DNA from: Nibrella viscosa | Lineage (GTDB): Bacteria; Bacteroidota; Bacteroidia; Cytophagales; Spirosomataceae | Assembly (NCBI RefSeq): GCF_039541875.1 | Contig: NZ_BAABHB010000009.1 | Coordinates: 1-64,000 of the forward strand | DNA: 64,000 bases | Reading direction: 5' to 3' | Shown: positions 7,757-17,146 of the stretch, one piece after another | Position numbering within the stretch: the first letter of the stretch is position 1 | Layout: the number at the start of each line of letters is the position of its first letter | The notes under the pieces: model-generated | Told to the model about the DNA's origin: nothing | Databases searched by the model: none | Seen by the model: only the letters and a program-made list of their open reading frames with translations | Made by a program: the position numbers and the translations under genes

Positions 7757-9292
7757 CTACTGCTTATCCCACCACACCCGGCTGTCGAGGTTATCGGGTC
7801 CCTGCCGCGTGATGGCTTCTCGTACATTCGCCTGGTTCACGGAAATTTCAGAATCCGGATACGTCAGGCGGTTAATAAAGTTACCCTTTATCTCTTTACC
7901 AGGGTACGGATTCGGGGTTAGCTTTGGGAAGCCGCTGCGCCGGAAATTGGCAAACGATTCCGGAAAGTTCAGGAACGAGGCTATCCAGTACTGCGTGTTA
8001 ATCTGCTCCAGACCCCGTGCCGGATCATACGGGTTTTTCTGTAAGTACTCGGTGATAGCGGCAGCGGGTACGGCGGCACTTTCGTACTCAGCCAATTGCT
8101 GCATATGCGCCCGTACGCCTTCCGTATAATATTCGGCCGCGCTACCGGTAATCCAGCCCCGCTGAGCCGCTTCGGCCAGTAGGAGTTGGGTCTGAGCGTA
8201 TGTCACAAAATAAACCGGAGCGTCGAGCCGGCCCATCCGGGTCCGATCCAACTGCGAGTAGTCGTAAAAACTCGCCAGATTGTCGGCCGTAGCGCGGGCC
8301 GGAATGGTGCCGTTGTCGAAGCCAAGCGGCATGCCAATCTGCACAGCCGGGTCGCGATTAAGACGGGCAGCGGTTTGCTCCGCACCACTCTTGGCACCGA
8401 CGTAACGGGCCGCAATAGAGGCCAGTCGCGGATCGGAGGTTGACTTCAGGTAATTAACAAAGTTGGCCGTGAGGTAATAGTTGGCGGCTTCGGTCGAGTT
8501 TAGAGTGCCCCCCACCGGATTCTGGAAATTGGCATTGCTCCGAATAACGGCATTATCGGCATTGTTCCGCATCAGGCCACCCGGTGCCGATGCAGCTTTC
8601 TTTACCGTGGCCTCCGCCAGGGCCGGGTTCACTTTCACCAGCCGCATACCGGCTCTCAGCAGCAGCGAATTAGCCAGCCGCTTCCACTTGTCGATACTGC
8701 CTCCGTATAAAACTTCGCCGGCTTCGGTGGGTTTGGTTGCATCCAGAGCGGTACCTGCTTCGGTCAATTCTTTAATTAAATCTTCGTAGATACTCTGCTG
8801 GGTGTCGTACTTGGGCGTAATGTTATTGCTTAAATAGCCCAGTCCGGCTTCGCGGTAGGGAATATCGCCGTAGGTATCCGTCAGCACCATAAATGTATAG
8901 GCTTTCCAGATCCGGGCCATATTATACAGATTGACACGGGTCTGATCATCCTTGGTTTTTGCCATCACGTCGACCAGGTGCCGGATCACGGTCCGATAAT
9001 AGCGCTGCCACAGACCCGCGTTGGGCCCGCTGGGTCCGCGGTTGTCTACGTTGAAGTTTCCGCCCGCCAATACACCGGAGTTGGGCGAAAAGATTTGCTG
9101 CACAATAGCGCCTTCAAAAACCAGCGTTGACCCCGGAAATGTAGTCGTTATCAACGCATTGTTGAAGGTAAAGACCGGATTAAGTGCAGTGGCTGCGGTC
9201 GGGTTGATATTCAGTTCGTCAAACCCTTTGTCGCAACTGCTCAGGCAACTGAGCAACGCAAACAGACCGAGAGTTAAAGTTATTTTTTTCAT
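7757..9292 (-). CDS. SusD/RagB-type outer-membrane lipoprotein (SusD-like_2 group)
   Basis: A 511-residue surface lipoprotein that captures nutrients for the adjacent TonB-dependent channel. The start at 9292 is chosen because MKKITLTLGLFALLSCLSSC is a lipoprotein signal peptide with the lipobox Cys directly before DKGFDELNINP, the usual mature start of this SusD group. The helical body has TPR-like features (VNLYNMARIWKAYTFMVLTDTYGDIPY), typical of SusD homologues. It follows susC by 24 bases on the same strand. No glycosidase or peptidase gene adjoins the pair, so the substrate is not evident. Confidence 0.9.
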   Translation of the reverse strand: MKKITLTLGLFALLSCLSSCDKGFDELNINPTAATALNPVFTFNNALITTTFPGSTLVFEGAIVQQIFSPNSGVLAGGNFNVDNRGPSGPNAGLWQRYYRTVIRHLVDVMAKTKDDQTRVNLYNMARIWKAYTFMVLTDTYGDIPYREAGLGYLSNNITPKYDTQQSIYEDLIKELTEAGTALDATKPTEAGEVLYGGSIDKWKRLANSLLLRAGMRLVKVNPALAEATVKKAASAPGGLMRNNADNAVIRSNANFQNPVGGTLNSTEAANYYLTANFVNYLKSTSDPRLASIAARYVGAKSGAEQTAARLNRDPAVQIGMPLGFDNGTIPARATADNLASFYDYSQLDRTRMGRLDAPVYFVTYAQTQLLLAEAAQRGWITGSAAEYYTEGVRAHMQQLAEYESAAVPAAAITEYLQKNPYDPARGLEQINTQYWIASFLNFPESFANFRRSGFPKLTPNPYPGKEIKGNFINRLTYPDSEISVNQANVREAITRQGPDNLDSRVWWDKQ

Positions 9293-9316
9293 AAATGGAT
9301 GAATGCTTTTTGACAA

Positions 9317-12300
9317 TTAGAATCGGATGTTCAGGTTGATACCGGTGCTGCGGGTAGTCGGCAGACCCGTCGACTCCAGACCTACGAGGTTATCCGAGCT
9401 GAAACCAAACTGCTCCGGATCAATATTGGGTACCCACTTCTTCAGGATGGCTACGTTGTTGGACACCGCGCTTAACCGAGCTCCTTTGATGAAGAAGTTG
9501 CGGGGCAGGAACCGGGTGAAATCGTAGCTGAGTGTAATCTGACGGAGTTTCCAGTAGCCGGCGTCGTAAATCACCTGCTCACCCAGGCTTCTGGAGCGGC
9601 CAACCGAGTAGTAGTCCTGTACAAATGCCCGAACGCCGTTAGTCTCGCCTTTTTCGTTGACACCCACACCCACCATTTTGTTGTCTGCTTCACCCCGTCC
9701 GATCAGGCTTTCTTTATGCAAACCGTGGCGGAACACGTTCAGGTTGGTACCCGAAATCATCTTACCTCCCAGCTTGAAGTCGATCAGGACCGACAGGCTG
9801 ACACCCCGGTACGTAAATGAATTGGTTATACCGCCAACGTATTTAGGCAGAGCCGACCCAAACGAAATGGGTGCGGGTGTCCGGTTTGGTAGTCCACTGC
9901 CGTCGTGAATAATGCGGCCCTGGGCATCACGGGCATAACCGAAGGTGTATAGCTGAGCCAGCGGCATGCCCACCACGTGGCGAAGTTCACCCACGTAAAT
10001 ACCATCACCCACTTTGATTTGTTCACCCGGCGTGTCGGTTAGCAACCGTAACAGTTTTGTCTCATTATAAGAGCCATTCAGCGTAACGTCCCACTGGAAG
10101 TTTGTCAGTTGAATCGGGGTCAGGTTCAGCAATAACTCAATACCCCGGTTCCGGCTCTGGCCGCTGTTGATCAGTGTATTGGTATACCCTGACGCATCCG
10201 ATGTCTGCGCGGCCACAATCTGGTCGCTGGTAATCTTGTTATACAAGGCCAGGTCGAGCCCTACCCGCCGGTTAAACATCCGCAACTCCAGACCTACTTC
10301 GGTTTCGGCCGTCCGGCTGGGTTTCAGGTTCGCATTTGGAACGGTACCGGACGAAATCGAACCCACGGGCTGGCCCTGGCCGGCCGGGTTGGGGAAGAGG
10401 TTCGCGCCCACGTTGTAGAACAGGTTGTTGGAGTAAGGACCTACGTCACCGTCGCTACCAACTTCGGCATAGGCGGCCCGCAGTTTTCCAAAGTTCAGCC
10501 AGGCCGGTAGGGCATCAAAGGCCTGTGAGAACACAAAGCTACCCGTCACCGATGGGTACAGGATACTCCGGTTAGCGGGCGATAAGGTTGAGAACCAGTC
10601 GTTCCGTGCGGTTACGCCTATGAACAGATAATCGTTAAACGAAAACTCGGCGGCTCCGTATAGTGAATTTACTTTCCGCTCGCTCAGGCTGTAGAAGGGA
10701 TCCTTTACCCGGCCGTTCTGCGGGGTATAGAGGCCCCGAACAATAAAATCGGTGGCTTGCACGCTGTTCAGGTCGCTCCGACGATACAGTTGGTTGCCGC
10801 CCAGGGTCAGGTCGATGCCAAACTTACCAAAGGTTCGGTTTGCACCAATCAGGAAGTCGGTATTCAGCTCGCGGAATCGCCGGGCGTCCTGCACGTAAGC
10901 ACCGTTGACAAAACCGGCCGGGGCCGCTGCCAGCGAGGCCTGCCCCGTCGGGAAGTTATAATCCTGATCCCGCGCCCAGAAATCCTGCCCAACCCGGCCC
11001 TGCAAATACAGCCAGTCGGTAAAGTTGTAGCGGGCCGTCAGGTTACCAAACAGGCGGTCGCGCCGGATGTTCTCAAACTTCTGGCTCAGCACGAAATACG
11101 GGTTGGTGCGGTTCTGAAAACGTGAATAGATAAATTCATTACCGGTGGCCGGGTTGATCTGATTTGCTTCCAGCACATCCAGCGGCATGGAGTTCGCCAG
11201 CGTATAGATTACGGTCGGCGTGCTGTTGTCCTGCTGGGCAATCTGGGGCGGGTTGCGGTTATACTCGTTGGAGTAGTTCATTGTACCCGACACATTCAGT
11301 TTCGGCGAAATATTGTAGCTGAAACCCAGGTTTATGGTTTTCCGGTTGAAGGTGTTGTTACGGACAATGCCTTTGTTATCGGTATTGGACACCGACAGAT
11401 TGAACCCACCCCTGTCACTGCCCGACGATACGGCTACGGAATTGGTCCAGGTCGAACCGGTGCGGTAGAATTTAGTAATGCGGTTACGCACCGGCTCGTA
11501 CGGTACGGTTACCCCGCCGAAGAGCACCTGCGTCATCCCCGGCTGGAACCGCTCACCGAAACTCCAGACACCCGAGGTTGGGTTGGCAGCCGTAGGCCGT
11601 ACGCCGTACTCACCCTGCCCGTATTCGTACTGGAAGTCGGTGAAGTCCAGCGGCTGGTCCACAGTGAAGTTCGTATTGTACACCACGCCAATACCCTGAC
11701 CGGCTCCTCTGGTTTTGGTGGTGATCATAATTACGCCGTCTTTGGCCCGTGAACCGTAGAGCGCTGCGGCCGTGCCGCCTTTCAGCACGGTCATCCCTTC
11801 AATATCATCCGGGTTGATCGACGACAGACCATCACCACCGTCGGAGTAGTTGCGGTCGCGGTTCCCGACGGAGTTATCGCTGCCGGCATTTCCGTTGTTC
11901 TGGCCAAAGTTGGTATTATCAATAGGTACGCCATTGACAACAATGAGCGGGTTATTCTGACCGGAGAACGACGACTGGCCCCGAATCCGGATCTTGCTGG
12001 TACCGGCCGCACCTGTACCCAGGCTGGAGATGTTTACCCCGGCAATTTTGCCCTGTAGGGCATTCACAAAGTTGACCGTCCGGTTGGTAGTAATCTGCTC
12101 CGGGTTGACATTGGCCGTAGCATAGCCAAGTTTTTTGGCTTCTTTCCGAATACCCAGGGCGGTTACTACAACCTCATCGATGCTCTGGGAGCCTTCTTCC
12201 AGGGTAATATTAAATTGGATCAGGTTGCCAACAGGCAGCTCGCGGGTGGCAAAACCAATTGAGCTGATCACTAGCGTAGCATTAGGAGCCACATTCAGGG

Positions 12301-12496
12301 AAAAATTTCCGTTGGCGTCAGATGTAGTGCCCAGTTGAGTGCTTTTGACCACGATGTTAGCCCCTGGAATGGGTTGCTGATCTTTTCCGGATAGAATTCT
12401 TCCGGTGATCCGTCGTTCCTGTGCCTGGGCCCCCGCCAGCAGCGTAAAGCCAAGCAGAAGCGTTAGCACGAAGCTAATAAGGGTAGAATTACGCAT
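9317..12496 (-). CDS. SusC/RagA-type TonB-dependent outer-membrane transporter
   Basis: A 1059-residue beta-barrel transporter. From the N-terminus: a signal peptide (start at 12496, MRNSTLISFVLTLLLGFTL, cleavage after AGAQAQ); a carboxypeptidase-D-like domain beginning RITGRILSGKDQQPIPGAN; the SusC motif IDEVVVTALGI; a plug domain with LQGKIAGVNI, IRIRGQSSF and VNGVPIDN; then the barrel ending in NIRF. The upstream in-frame opening at 12562 adds 22 unlikely residues. It is first in a two-gene unit with susD and is transcribed away from a sigma-54-type regulator 352 bases off. No plug-linked FecR or ECF module is attached. Confidence 0.93.
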   Translation of the reverse strand: MRNSTLISFVLTLLLGFTLLAGAQAQERRITGRILSGKDQQPIPGANIVVKSTQLGTTSDANGNFSLNVAPNATLVISSIGFATRELPVGNLIQFNITLEEGSQSIDEVVVTALGIRKEAKKLGYATANVNPEQITTNRTVNFVNALQGKIAGVNISSLGTGAAGTSKIRIRGQSSFSGQNNPLIVVNGVPIDNTNFGQNNGNAGSDNSVGNRDRNYSDGGDGLSSINPDDIEGMTVLKGGTAAALYGSRAKDGVIMITTKTRGAGQGIGVVYNTNFTVDQPLDFTDFQYEYGQGEYGVRPTAANPTSGVWSFGERFQPGMTQVLFGGVTVPYEPVRNRITKFYRTGSTWTNSVAVSSGSDRGGFNLSVSNTDNKGIVRNNTFNRKTINLGFSYNISPKLNVSGTMNYSNEYNRNPPQIAQQDNSTPTVIYTLANSMPLDVLEANQINPATGNEFIYSRFQNRTNPYFVLSQKFENIRRDRLFGNLTARYNFTDWLYLQGRVGQDFWARDQDYNFPTGQASLAAAPAGFVNGAYVQDARRFRELNTDFLIGANRTFGKFGIDLTLGGNQLYRRSDLNSVQATDFIVRGLYTPQNGRVKDPFYSLSERKVNSLYGAAEFSFNDYLFIGVTARNDWFSTLSPANRSILYPSVTGSFVFSQAFDALPAWLNFGKLRAAYAEVGSDGDVGPYSNNLFYNVGANLFPNPAGQGQPVGSISSGTVPNANLKPSRTAETEVGLELRMFNRRVGLDLALYNKITSDQIVAAQTSDASGYTNTLINSGQSRNRGIELLLNLTPIQLTNFQWDVTLNGSYNETKLLRLLTDTPGEQIKVGDGIYVGELRHVVGMPLAQLYTFGYARDAQGRIIHDGSGLPNRTPAPISFGSALPKYVGGITNSFTYRGVSLSVLIDFKLGGKMISGTNLNVFRHGLHKESLIGRGEADNKMVGVGVNEKGETNGVRAFVQDYYSVGRSRSLGEQVIYDAGYWKLRQITLSYDFTRFLPRNFFIKGARLSAVSNNVAILKKWVPNIDPEQFGFSSDNLVGLESTGLPTTRSTGINLNIRF

Positions 12497-12848
12497 AATA
12501 GGTTGTAGGTTTATAAAGGAATTAAATAAAAACAGAAATACGCTCAAGGCATTCGGAACCAATATTACTTATTCTTTAGGACTAATCAAGGCTTATTTTG
12601 ATTATTTTTAGGCATAACTTCAACTTTATCCCCTTAATATACCACATCAGAATAGTAGAATAAAAAAATCTGATCAACATTAGAAACAACTGCCCGGTTT
12701 ACACGTCTAAAGATCTAGAGAGACTCTCTTACGAACATAGTATACTAATAACATTAGGCAAAGGCCAGCGGGAATTCACCGGAATCTGCTAACTTCCACC
12801 AATTTTCCGCTTTTCCTTTGTCTCTATGAAGACTATACCACAAACAGT
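12497..12848. other. Divergent intergenic region between susC and the NtrC-like regulator
   Basis: An AT-rich 352-base region with no gene. It must hold the promoters of both divergent genes. I found no clear TAnnTTTG element and no convincing sigma-54 -24/-12 site on either strand. Confidence 0.4.
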
Positions 12849-14012
12849 ATGGCCAAACTTATTATCGTTGATGACGAAAAGAGCATCCGGTGTGCATTAC
12901 GCGACATTCTGGAGTATGAGGGGTACGAGGTAGACGAGGCCAAAGATGGGGAGGAAGGACTGGACATGATTATGAAATCCAGTTACGATGTGGCACTCTG
13001 CGATGTTAAAATGCCTAAACTGAACGGCCTCGACCTGCTGCTAAAAGTAGGCGAAGCCGGGAAAGAAACGCAGTTTGTCATGATTTCGGCTTTTGGCAAT
13101 GTAGAAAACGCCGTAGAGGCTACCAAGCGTGGTGCCTTCGATTTTGTAACCAAACCCCCCGATCTGAACCGGCTCCTGGGGGCCGTGCGTAATGCCCTCG
13201 ACCGGTCTAAATCCATACAGCAGACCCGGCTTATAAAAACCAAGCCTTTAAATAATAGTGAAATCATCGGGCAGTCTCCGTTGATAGTCCGGTTACGGGA
13301 TGCAATTTCGCGGGTAGCGGTAACGGAAGCCCGAATCCTGATTACCGGCCCGAACGGGTCCGGTAAGGAGTTGGTAGCGAAGCAGGTTCACGAGCAGAGT
13401 AGTCGAAGCGCTATGCCGCTGATCGAAGTAAACTGTGCCGCCATACCGGGCGAACTGATCGAAAGCGAGCTGTTCGGCCACGAAAAAGGAGCGTTTACCG
13501 GCGCTACCGGTCGGCGCATCGGCAAATTCGAACAAGCCAACGGAGGCACGCTGTTCCTCGACGAAATTGGTGATATGAGCTTATCGGCACAGGCCAAAGT
13601 GCTGCGTGCCCTACAAGAGAGCAAGATAACGCGGGTTGGGGGCGACAAAGACATCAAAATCAACGTACGGGTAATTGCGGCTACCAACAAGGACCTACGG
13701 AAAGAAATTCAGAACGGCAATTTCCGCGAGGATCTGTACCACCGGTTGAGTGTAATTGTGCTGTCGGTGCCTTCCCTGGCCGAACGACGGGACGATATTC
13801 CGCTGCTGGTCAATAAGTTTTTGAGTGACTTGGCCGTTGCGTATGGCACGCCAACGATCCGGATGGAGAAAGTGGCCGTTGATCAACTCAAAAAGCTGCC
13901 CTGGACCGGCAACGTGCGCGAACTGCACAATGTAATTGAGCGACTGATGATTATGTGTGGCGATAAAATAACCCTGGATGACGTCTTATTTTACACAAAT
14001 TTAGGCCTTTAA
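12849..14012 (+). CDS. NtrC-family sigma-54 activator lacking a DNA-binding domain
   Basis: A 387-residue response regulator. The receiver domain occupies residues 1-120 (DDE acidic pocket, Asp52 in CDVKMP, Lys in TKPP). The AAA+ domain has Walker A GPNGSGKE, the sigma-54 loop GAFTGA, Walker B GGTLFLDEIGDM, and NVRELHNVIERL near the end. The protein stops at TNLGL, right after the AAA+ lid, so the Fis-type helix-turn-helix normally following by about 60 residues is missing. The next bases hold the convergent LuxE-like gene (4-base overlap of the ends), so the domain is not hidden by a simple frameshift. It may act on sigma-54 polymerase without binding an enhancer. Confidence 0.88.
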   Translation: MAKLIIVDDEKSIRCALRDILEYEGYEVDEAKDGEEGLDMIMKSSYDVALCDVKMPKLNGLDLLLKVGEAGKETQFVMISAFGNVENAVEATKRGAFDFVTKPPDLNRLLGAVRNALDRSKSIQQTRLIKTKPLNNSEIIGQSPLIVRLRDAISRVAVTEARILITGPNGSGKELVAKQVHEQSSRSAMPLIEVNCAAIPGELIESELFGHEKGAFTGATGRRIGKFEQANGGTLFLDEIGDMSLSAQAKVLRALQESKITRVGGDKDIKINVRVIAATNKDLRKEIQNGNFREDLYHRLSVIVLSVPSLAERRDDIPLLVNKFLSDLAVAYGTPTIRMEKVAVDQLKKLPWTGNVRELHNVIERLMIMCGDKITLDDVLFYTNLGL

Positions 14013-15106
14013 ACGACCATCAGATTACACCCCCTTACATCTGAATTATCAAACCGCCCAACCACCCGGAAGCCTGATACGGAGTGGTTGGGTGTCTTGT
14101 TTTCCGGGCCGGCATACTGCCCAAGATCCTGCGTTTCGATAAACGCGCAGGAGTCCAGATTCGCCAGATCTACCACATTGATCCCTCCCGTACGACGGCC
14201 GCCGGCACCCGGTGCATAGAGGTGAAACGGGTCGTTTATATCGCGTAGCAACACGCGCAACGTAGCCGGGTTATGGAAAATGCCGGCACCGGGCGAATAC
14301 GCCTGCGACAGCAGTTCTGTCATACCGTACTCTGAATGAATGACTTTCAGGCCCAGTCGCTGCAGCAGAATCTCGTGTACCTCTTCGCGCAGTAGCTCCT
14401 GCCGCCGACCTTTCATTCCTCCGGTTTCCATCACGACCAGGTTGGGGTGCCGGCCGGCAAAGCTAAGGTCCCGATCCGACTCGGCCCAGTCGAGCAGACC
14501 AAACGTAACCCCAATCAGCAACACCTTACGGCCGTCGGGATGCTCGGTCAGGTAGCGCAGCCGTTCTGTCAGGGCATCCAGGTCGTTGAGGTAAAAGTTT
14601 GACTGGCGGGAACCCGTACGCTCCATAAATCGCTGAACCATATACACAAGTGACGAGTTATTTCGTTCAAGATACGACGGCAGCAACGCCAGGATGTGGC
14701 AGCGATCGAGCGGCCCGTAGACCTGTTCAAAGATGCGCCGGCTAACCTGCTCATACAGATCCGGATCAGCCAGATAATGCCGGCTGGTCAGACTGCCCGT
14801 GGTACCACTGCTGATAAAGGTGTGCGCTGCCGGTATATTGCCGGTACGTACCGCCTGACTTTTGAAAAAGCTGATCGGCAAAAACGGAATCTGGTGCAGG
14901 GCCGACACCGCATCTGGCCGGACAGATAAATGGCTGATAAAAGACCGGTAAATAGGGTTATAAGCAGCCTGGTAGCGGAAAACAGCCAGAGCCAGGGACT
15001 CAAAATCGGTGGCAGAGGTATCTGCCTGTAATTGGTTAAGCACCCGCTGGCGTAAAGACCAACGAAGGTTTTTTGCTTCGGCAGGAAAATGAACAGACGT
15101 TTGCAA
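14009..15106 (-). CDS. LuxE-like acyl-protein synthetase / acyl-activating enzyme
   Basis: A 365-residue enzyme of the LuxE group, related to adenylate-forming ligases. The phosphate-loop motif FISSGTTGSLTSRHYL and the later IHSEYGMTELLSQAY, equivalent to the ligase core motif, are visible. LuxE activates a fatty acid with ATP and holds it as a thioester. No luxC-like reductase gene lies nearby, so here it probably acts in another acyl-transfer setting. Its end overlaps the end of the convergent sigma-54 activator by 4 bases, and it is divergent from a lipoprotein gene. Confidence 0.78.
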   Translation of the reverse strand: MQTSVHFPAEAKNLRWSLRQRVLNQLQADTSATDFESLALAVFRYQAAYNPIYRSFISHLSVRPDAVSALHQIPFLPISFFKSQAVRTGNIPAAHTFISSGTTGSLTSRHYLADPDLYEQVSRRIFEQVYGPLDRCHILALLPSYLERNNSSLVYMVQRFMERTGSRQSNFYLNDLDALTERLRYLTEHPDGRKVLLIGVTFGLLDWAESDRDLSFAGRHPNLVVMETGGMKGRRQELLREEVHEILLQRLGLKVIHSEYGMTELLSQAYSPGAGIFHNPATLRVLLRDINDPFHLYAPGAGGRRTGGINVVDLANLDSCAFIETQDLGQYAGPENKTPNHSVSGFRVVGRFDNSDVRGCNLMVV

Positions 15107-15149
15107 GCAAAAAATTGATAATTTGTTCCTACTTTACGAATACAACACC

Positions 15150-15692
15150 ATGCAACGGCAAGTAATTCAACATAGTGTATTTCTCCTGGGACTGGCCCTG
15201 CTGGTTTCGGCCTGTTTCAACGAACCCAACTACAGCGACACACCGGAAATATCGTTCAAACAGGTTTCAAAATTTACACTGGCCGCCGGTGGGGGGGTAG
15301 GCCAGGCCCGGCGGGATTCCGTCATTGTCACCATCGGCTTTCAGGATGGTGCCGGTGACCTGGGCGAAGATGTCCGCGATACCGCCCGCATTAATCGGAC
15401 TTTTAGGAACGAGACCTGGGGCAATTACGAAATCACCACTTTTCAGTTAGTAAACGGCAGATATGAAGTGTTGCCGCTGGCAGTTAACAACAAGCTATTT
15501 TTTCCCCGCCTAACCCGCGAGGGTCAGCGCGGAGCTATAGAAGGCACCCTGGATTTCAGCCAGATTTTTGCGTATCAGCGCGACTTCAGAATGGTACCGG
15601 TCAAATTCCGCATTCGCATTCGGGACCGGGGCATGCGGGTCAGCAACTATGCCGAAACCGACACCATACAGGTGCCCCTCAGCGGACGATAA
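15150..15692 (+). CDS. Putative lipoprotein of unknown function
   Basis: A 180-residue protein with a lipoprotein signal (QHSVFLLGLALLVSAC, lipidated Cys in SACFNEPNYSDTP). The ATG at 15150 is chosen because the signal peptide starts there. The mature part begins with a linker and then a beta-rich domain with FQDGAGDLGED, resembling secreted immunoglobulin-like modules of Bacteroidota, but no named family could be assigned. It is probably exported to the periplasm or outer membrane. Confidence 0.7.
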   Translation: MQRQVIQHSVFLLGLALLVSACFNEPNYSDTPEISFKQVSKFTLAAGGGVGQARRDSVIVTIGFQDGAGDLGEDVRDTARINRTFRNETWGNYEITTFQLVNGRYEVLPLAVNNKLFFPRLTREGQRGAIEGTLDFSQIFAYQRDFRMVPVKFRIRIRDRGMRVSNYAETDTIQVPLSGR

Positions 15693-15714
15693 TAAACCGA
15701 CATCTGGTCAGAAC

Positions 15715-15745
15715 AGCCCTCTTGTGTAAACGGGAGGGCTTTTTT
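15715..15745. terminator. Hairpin terminator between lipoprotein and sensor kinase genes
   Basis: AGCCCTC (15715-15721) pairs with GAGGGCT (15734-15740) across a 12-base loop and runs into TTTTTT. The orientation fits the plus-strand lipoprotein gene; the convergent kinase ends here too. Confidence 0.75.
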
Positions 15746-16938
15746 CAGGCCTGATGCAGCACAATCCGGAAGGTAGTGCCTTTGCCCGGCTCCGAGTGTT
15801 TGACAAACAACCGGCCGTTGTGGTACTCTTCGACAATGCGTTTGGCTAGCGTTAGCCCCAGACCCCACCCTCGTTTTTTGGTGCTATACCCCGGTGTAAA
15901 TACCTTTTGCAGGCCCGACTTGGGAATACCCTTTCCGGTATCGCTGATGTCGATGGCTACCTCCTGATTCGGCAGCGGCAGCACGTTGAGCCGCAATTCC
16001 CCTACTCCACTCATGGCGTCGACGGCATTCTTGCAGATGTTCTCGATTACCCACTCAAACAGCAGCCGGTTAATGCGTACCATCTGACTGGCCGATACCT
16101 GGCTGTTTACACTCATGCGCACTTTGGTCGAAATGCGCTTTTCCAGATAGCCGGCAAACTGGCAGATGACCTCCGTCAGATTTTCTTCCTTCAGCGTGGG
16201 CACCGAGCCGATGCTGGAGAACCGGCCTGTAATGGTCGTCAGCCGCTGGATGTCCTTCTCCATCTCATCGGTAATGCCGGCGTCGTACTGATCCGGGTCA
16301 GAGCGCATGTATTCGATCCAGGCCATCAAGGACGAAATTGGGGTACCCAACTGGTGGGCTGTCTCTTTGGCCAGCCCCACCCACACGCGGTTCTGCTCAG
16401 CCCGCCGGGCCGAACTGAACGCCAGATACGCCAGCACCCCCAGCGCCGTCAAAATAACCAGCAGGATGTACGGAAAATATTTGAGCTGCTTCAGCAGCAT
16501 GGAGTTGCTGTAATAGATGAGGCCCCGCTCGCCTTCGCCCACTTCAACCACAATAGGGAGGTGCTCCTGCCGCATCTCCACCACCTTCTGCTTCAGAAAC
16601 AGCCGCTTCTCTTCGCCCGACAGTTTAGCCGGAATATCAATGTTATTCTGGTAAATCGGCTCCAGGTTTTCGTTCACGTAAATAACCGGCACATTACTAT
16701 TGCTGTTCACCGAAATGATTTCCTGCACCACAAACGTTACATCCTCATTATAATCGGTTTTCTGCACGTATTCCATCGCCTTGCCGTACAATTGTACGTA
16801 CCGCTGCTCCCGCTCCTCCAATTTGGTAATCAGCCGGTTGGTATACAGCAAAGATCCTGTACCAACCAAGAGCAGGTTAAGCGCAACAATTATCTTTAAA
16901 ATATTATTTTGGCTATAGATATCAAATGATTTCAGCAT
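15745..16938 (-). CDS. Membrane sensor histidine kinase
   Basis: A 397-residue kinase with one helix near the N-terminus (ILKIIVALNLLLVGTGSLLY), a roughly 130-residue extracytoplasmic sensor region, and a second helix (FPYILLVILTALGVLAYLAF). The H-box is GLAKETAHQLGTPISSLMAW. The ATPase part has ENICKNAVDAM, DTGKGIP and GWGLGLTLAKRIVEEYH. No response regulator is adjacent, so it is an orphan at this locus. The gene is divergent from hemA. The HATPase is of the type common in Cytophagales kinases that pair with unlinked regulators. Confidence 0.88.
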   Translation of the reverse strand: MLKSFDIYSQNNILKIIVALNLLLVGTGSLLYTNRLITKLEEREQRYVQLYGKAMEYVQKTDYNEDVTFVVQEIISVNSNSNVPVIYVNENLEPIYQNNIDIPAKLSGEEKRLFLKQKVVEMRQEHLPIVVEVGEGERGLIYYSNSMLLKQLKYFPYILLVILTALGVLAYLAFSSARRAEQNRVWVGLAKETAHQLGTPISSLMAWIEYMRSDPDQYDAGITDEMEKDIQRLTTITGRFSSIGSVPTLKEENLTEVICQFAGYLEKRISTKVRMSVNSQVSASQMVRINRLLFEWVIENICKNAVDAMSGVGELRLNVLPLPNQEVAIDISDTGKGIPKSGLQKVFTPGYSTKKRGWGLGLTLAKRIVEEYHNGRLFVKHSEPGKGTTFRIVLHQA

Positions 16939-17090
16939 ATTGTCGGAAACTCGGCCGGTATGTATACTAACGAAGTACTCACTATCGAACGTCTGTCCCG
17001 AAAATATTGTTCATTTACAGAAAATAGGACGGAAACCGGATACTAAATTGTTGTTTAAATCTATTCTAAATAGTAATATACTGCATAATC

Positions 17091-17124
17091 TTGTTTTTCA
17101 TCCGGAATTTGTGCATTAATTTTG
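17091..17124 (+). promoter_or_regulatory. Candidate Bacteroidota-type promoter of hemA
   Basis: TAATTTTG at 17117-17124 fits the -7 consensus TAnnTTTG; TTG at 17091-17093 lies 23 bases upstream, within the spacing known for this group. The start codon at 17147 follows about 20 bases after the expected transcription start. Confidence 0.5.
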
Positions 17125-17146
17125 TGATTACTTGTGATTCGTAGGT

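Noticed and set aside
12849..14038. A frameshift hiding a C-terminal HTH of the sigma-54 activator
   Set aside because: Only 26 bases separate its stop from the coding region of the convergent LuxE-like gene in practice, and no Fis-like sequence was found in other frames there.
15907..16899. A 330-codon open frame on the plus strand opposite the sensor kinase
   Set aside because: It has no recognisable motif, contains low-complexity His/Gln-rich runs, and mirrors the codon bias of the clear kinase on the other strand.
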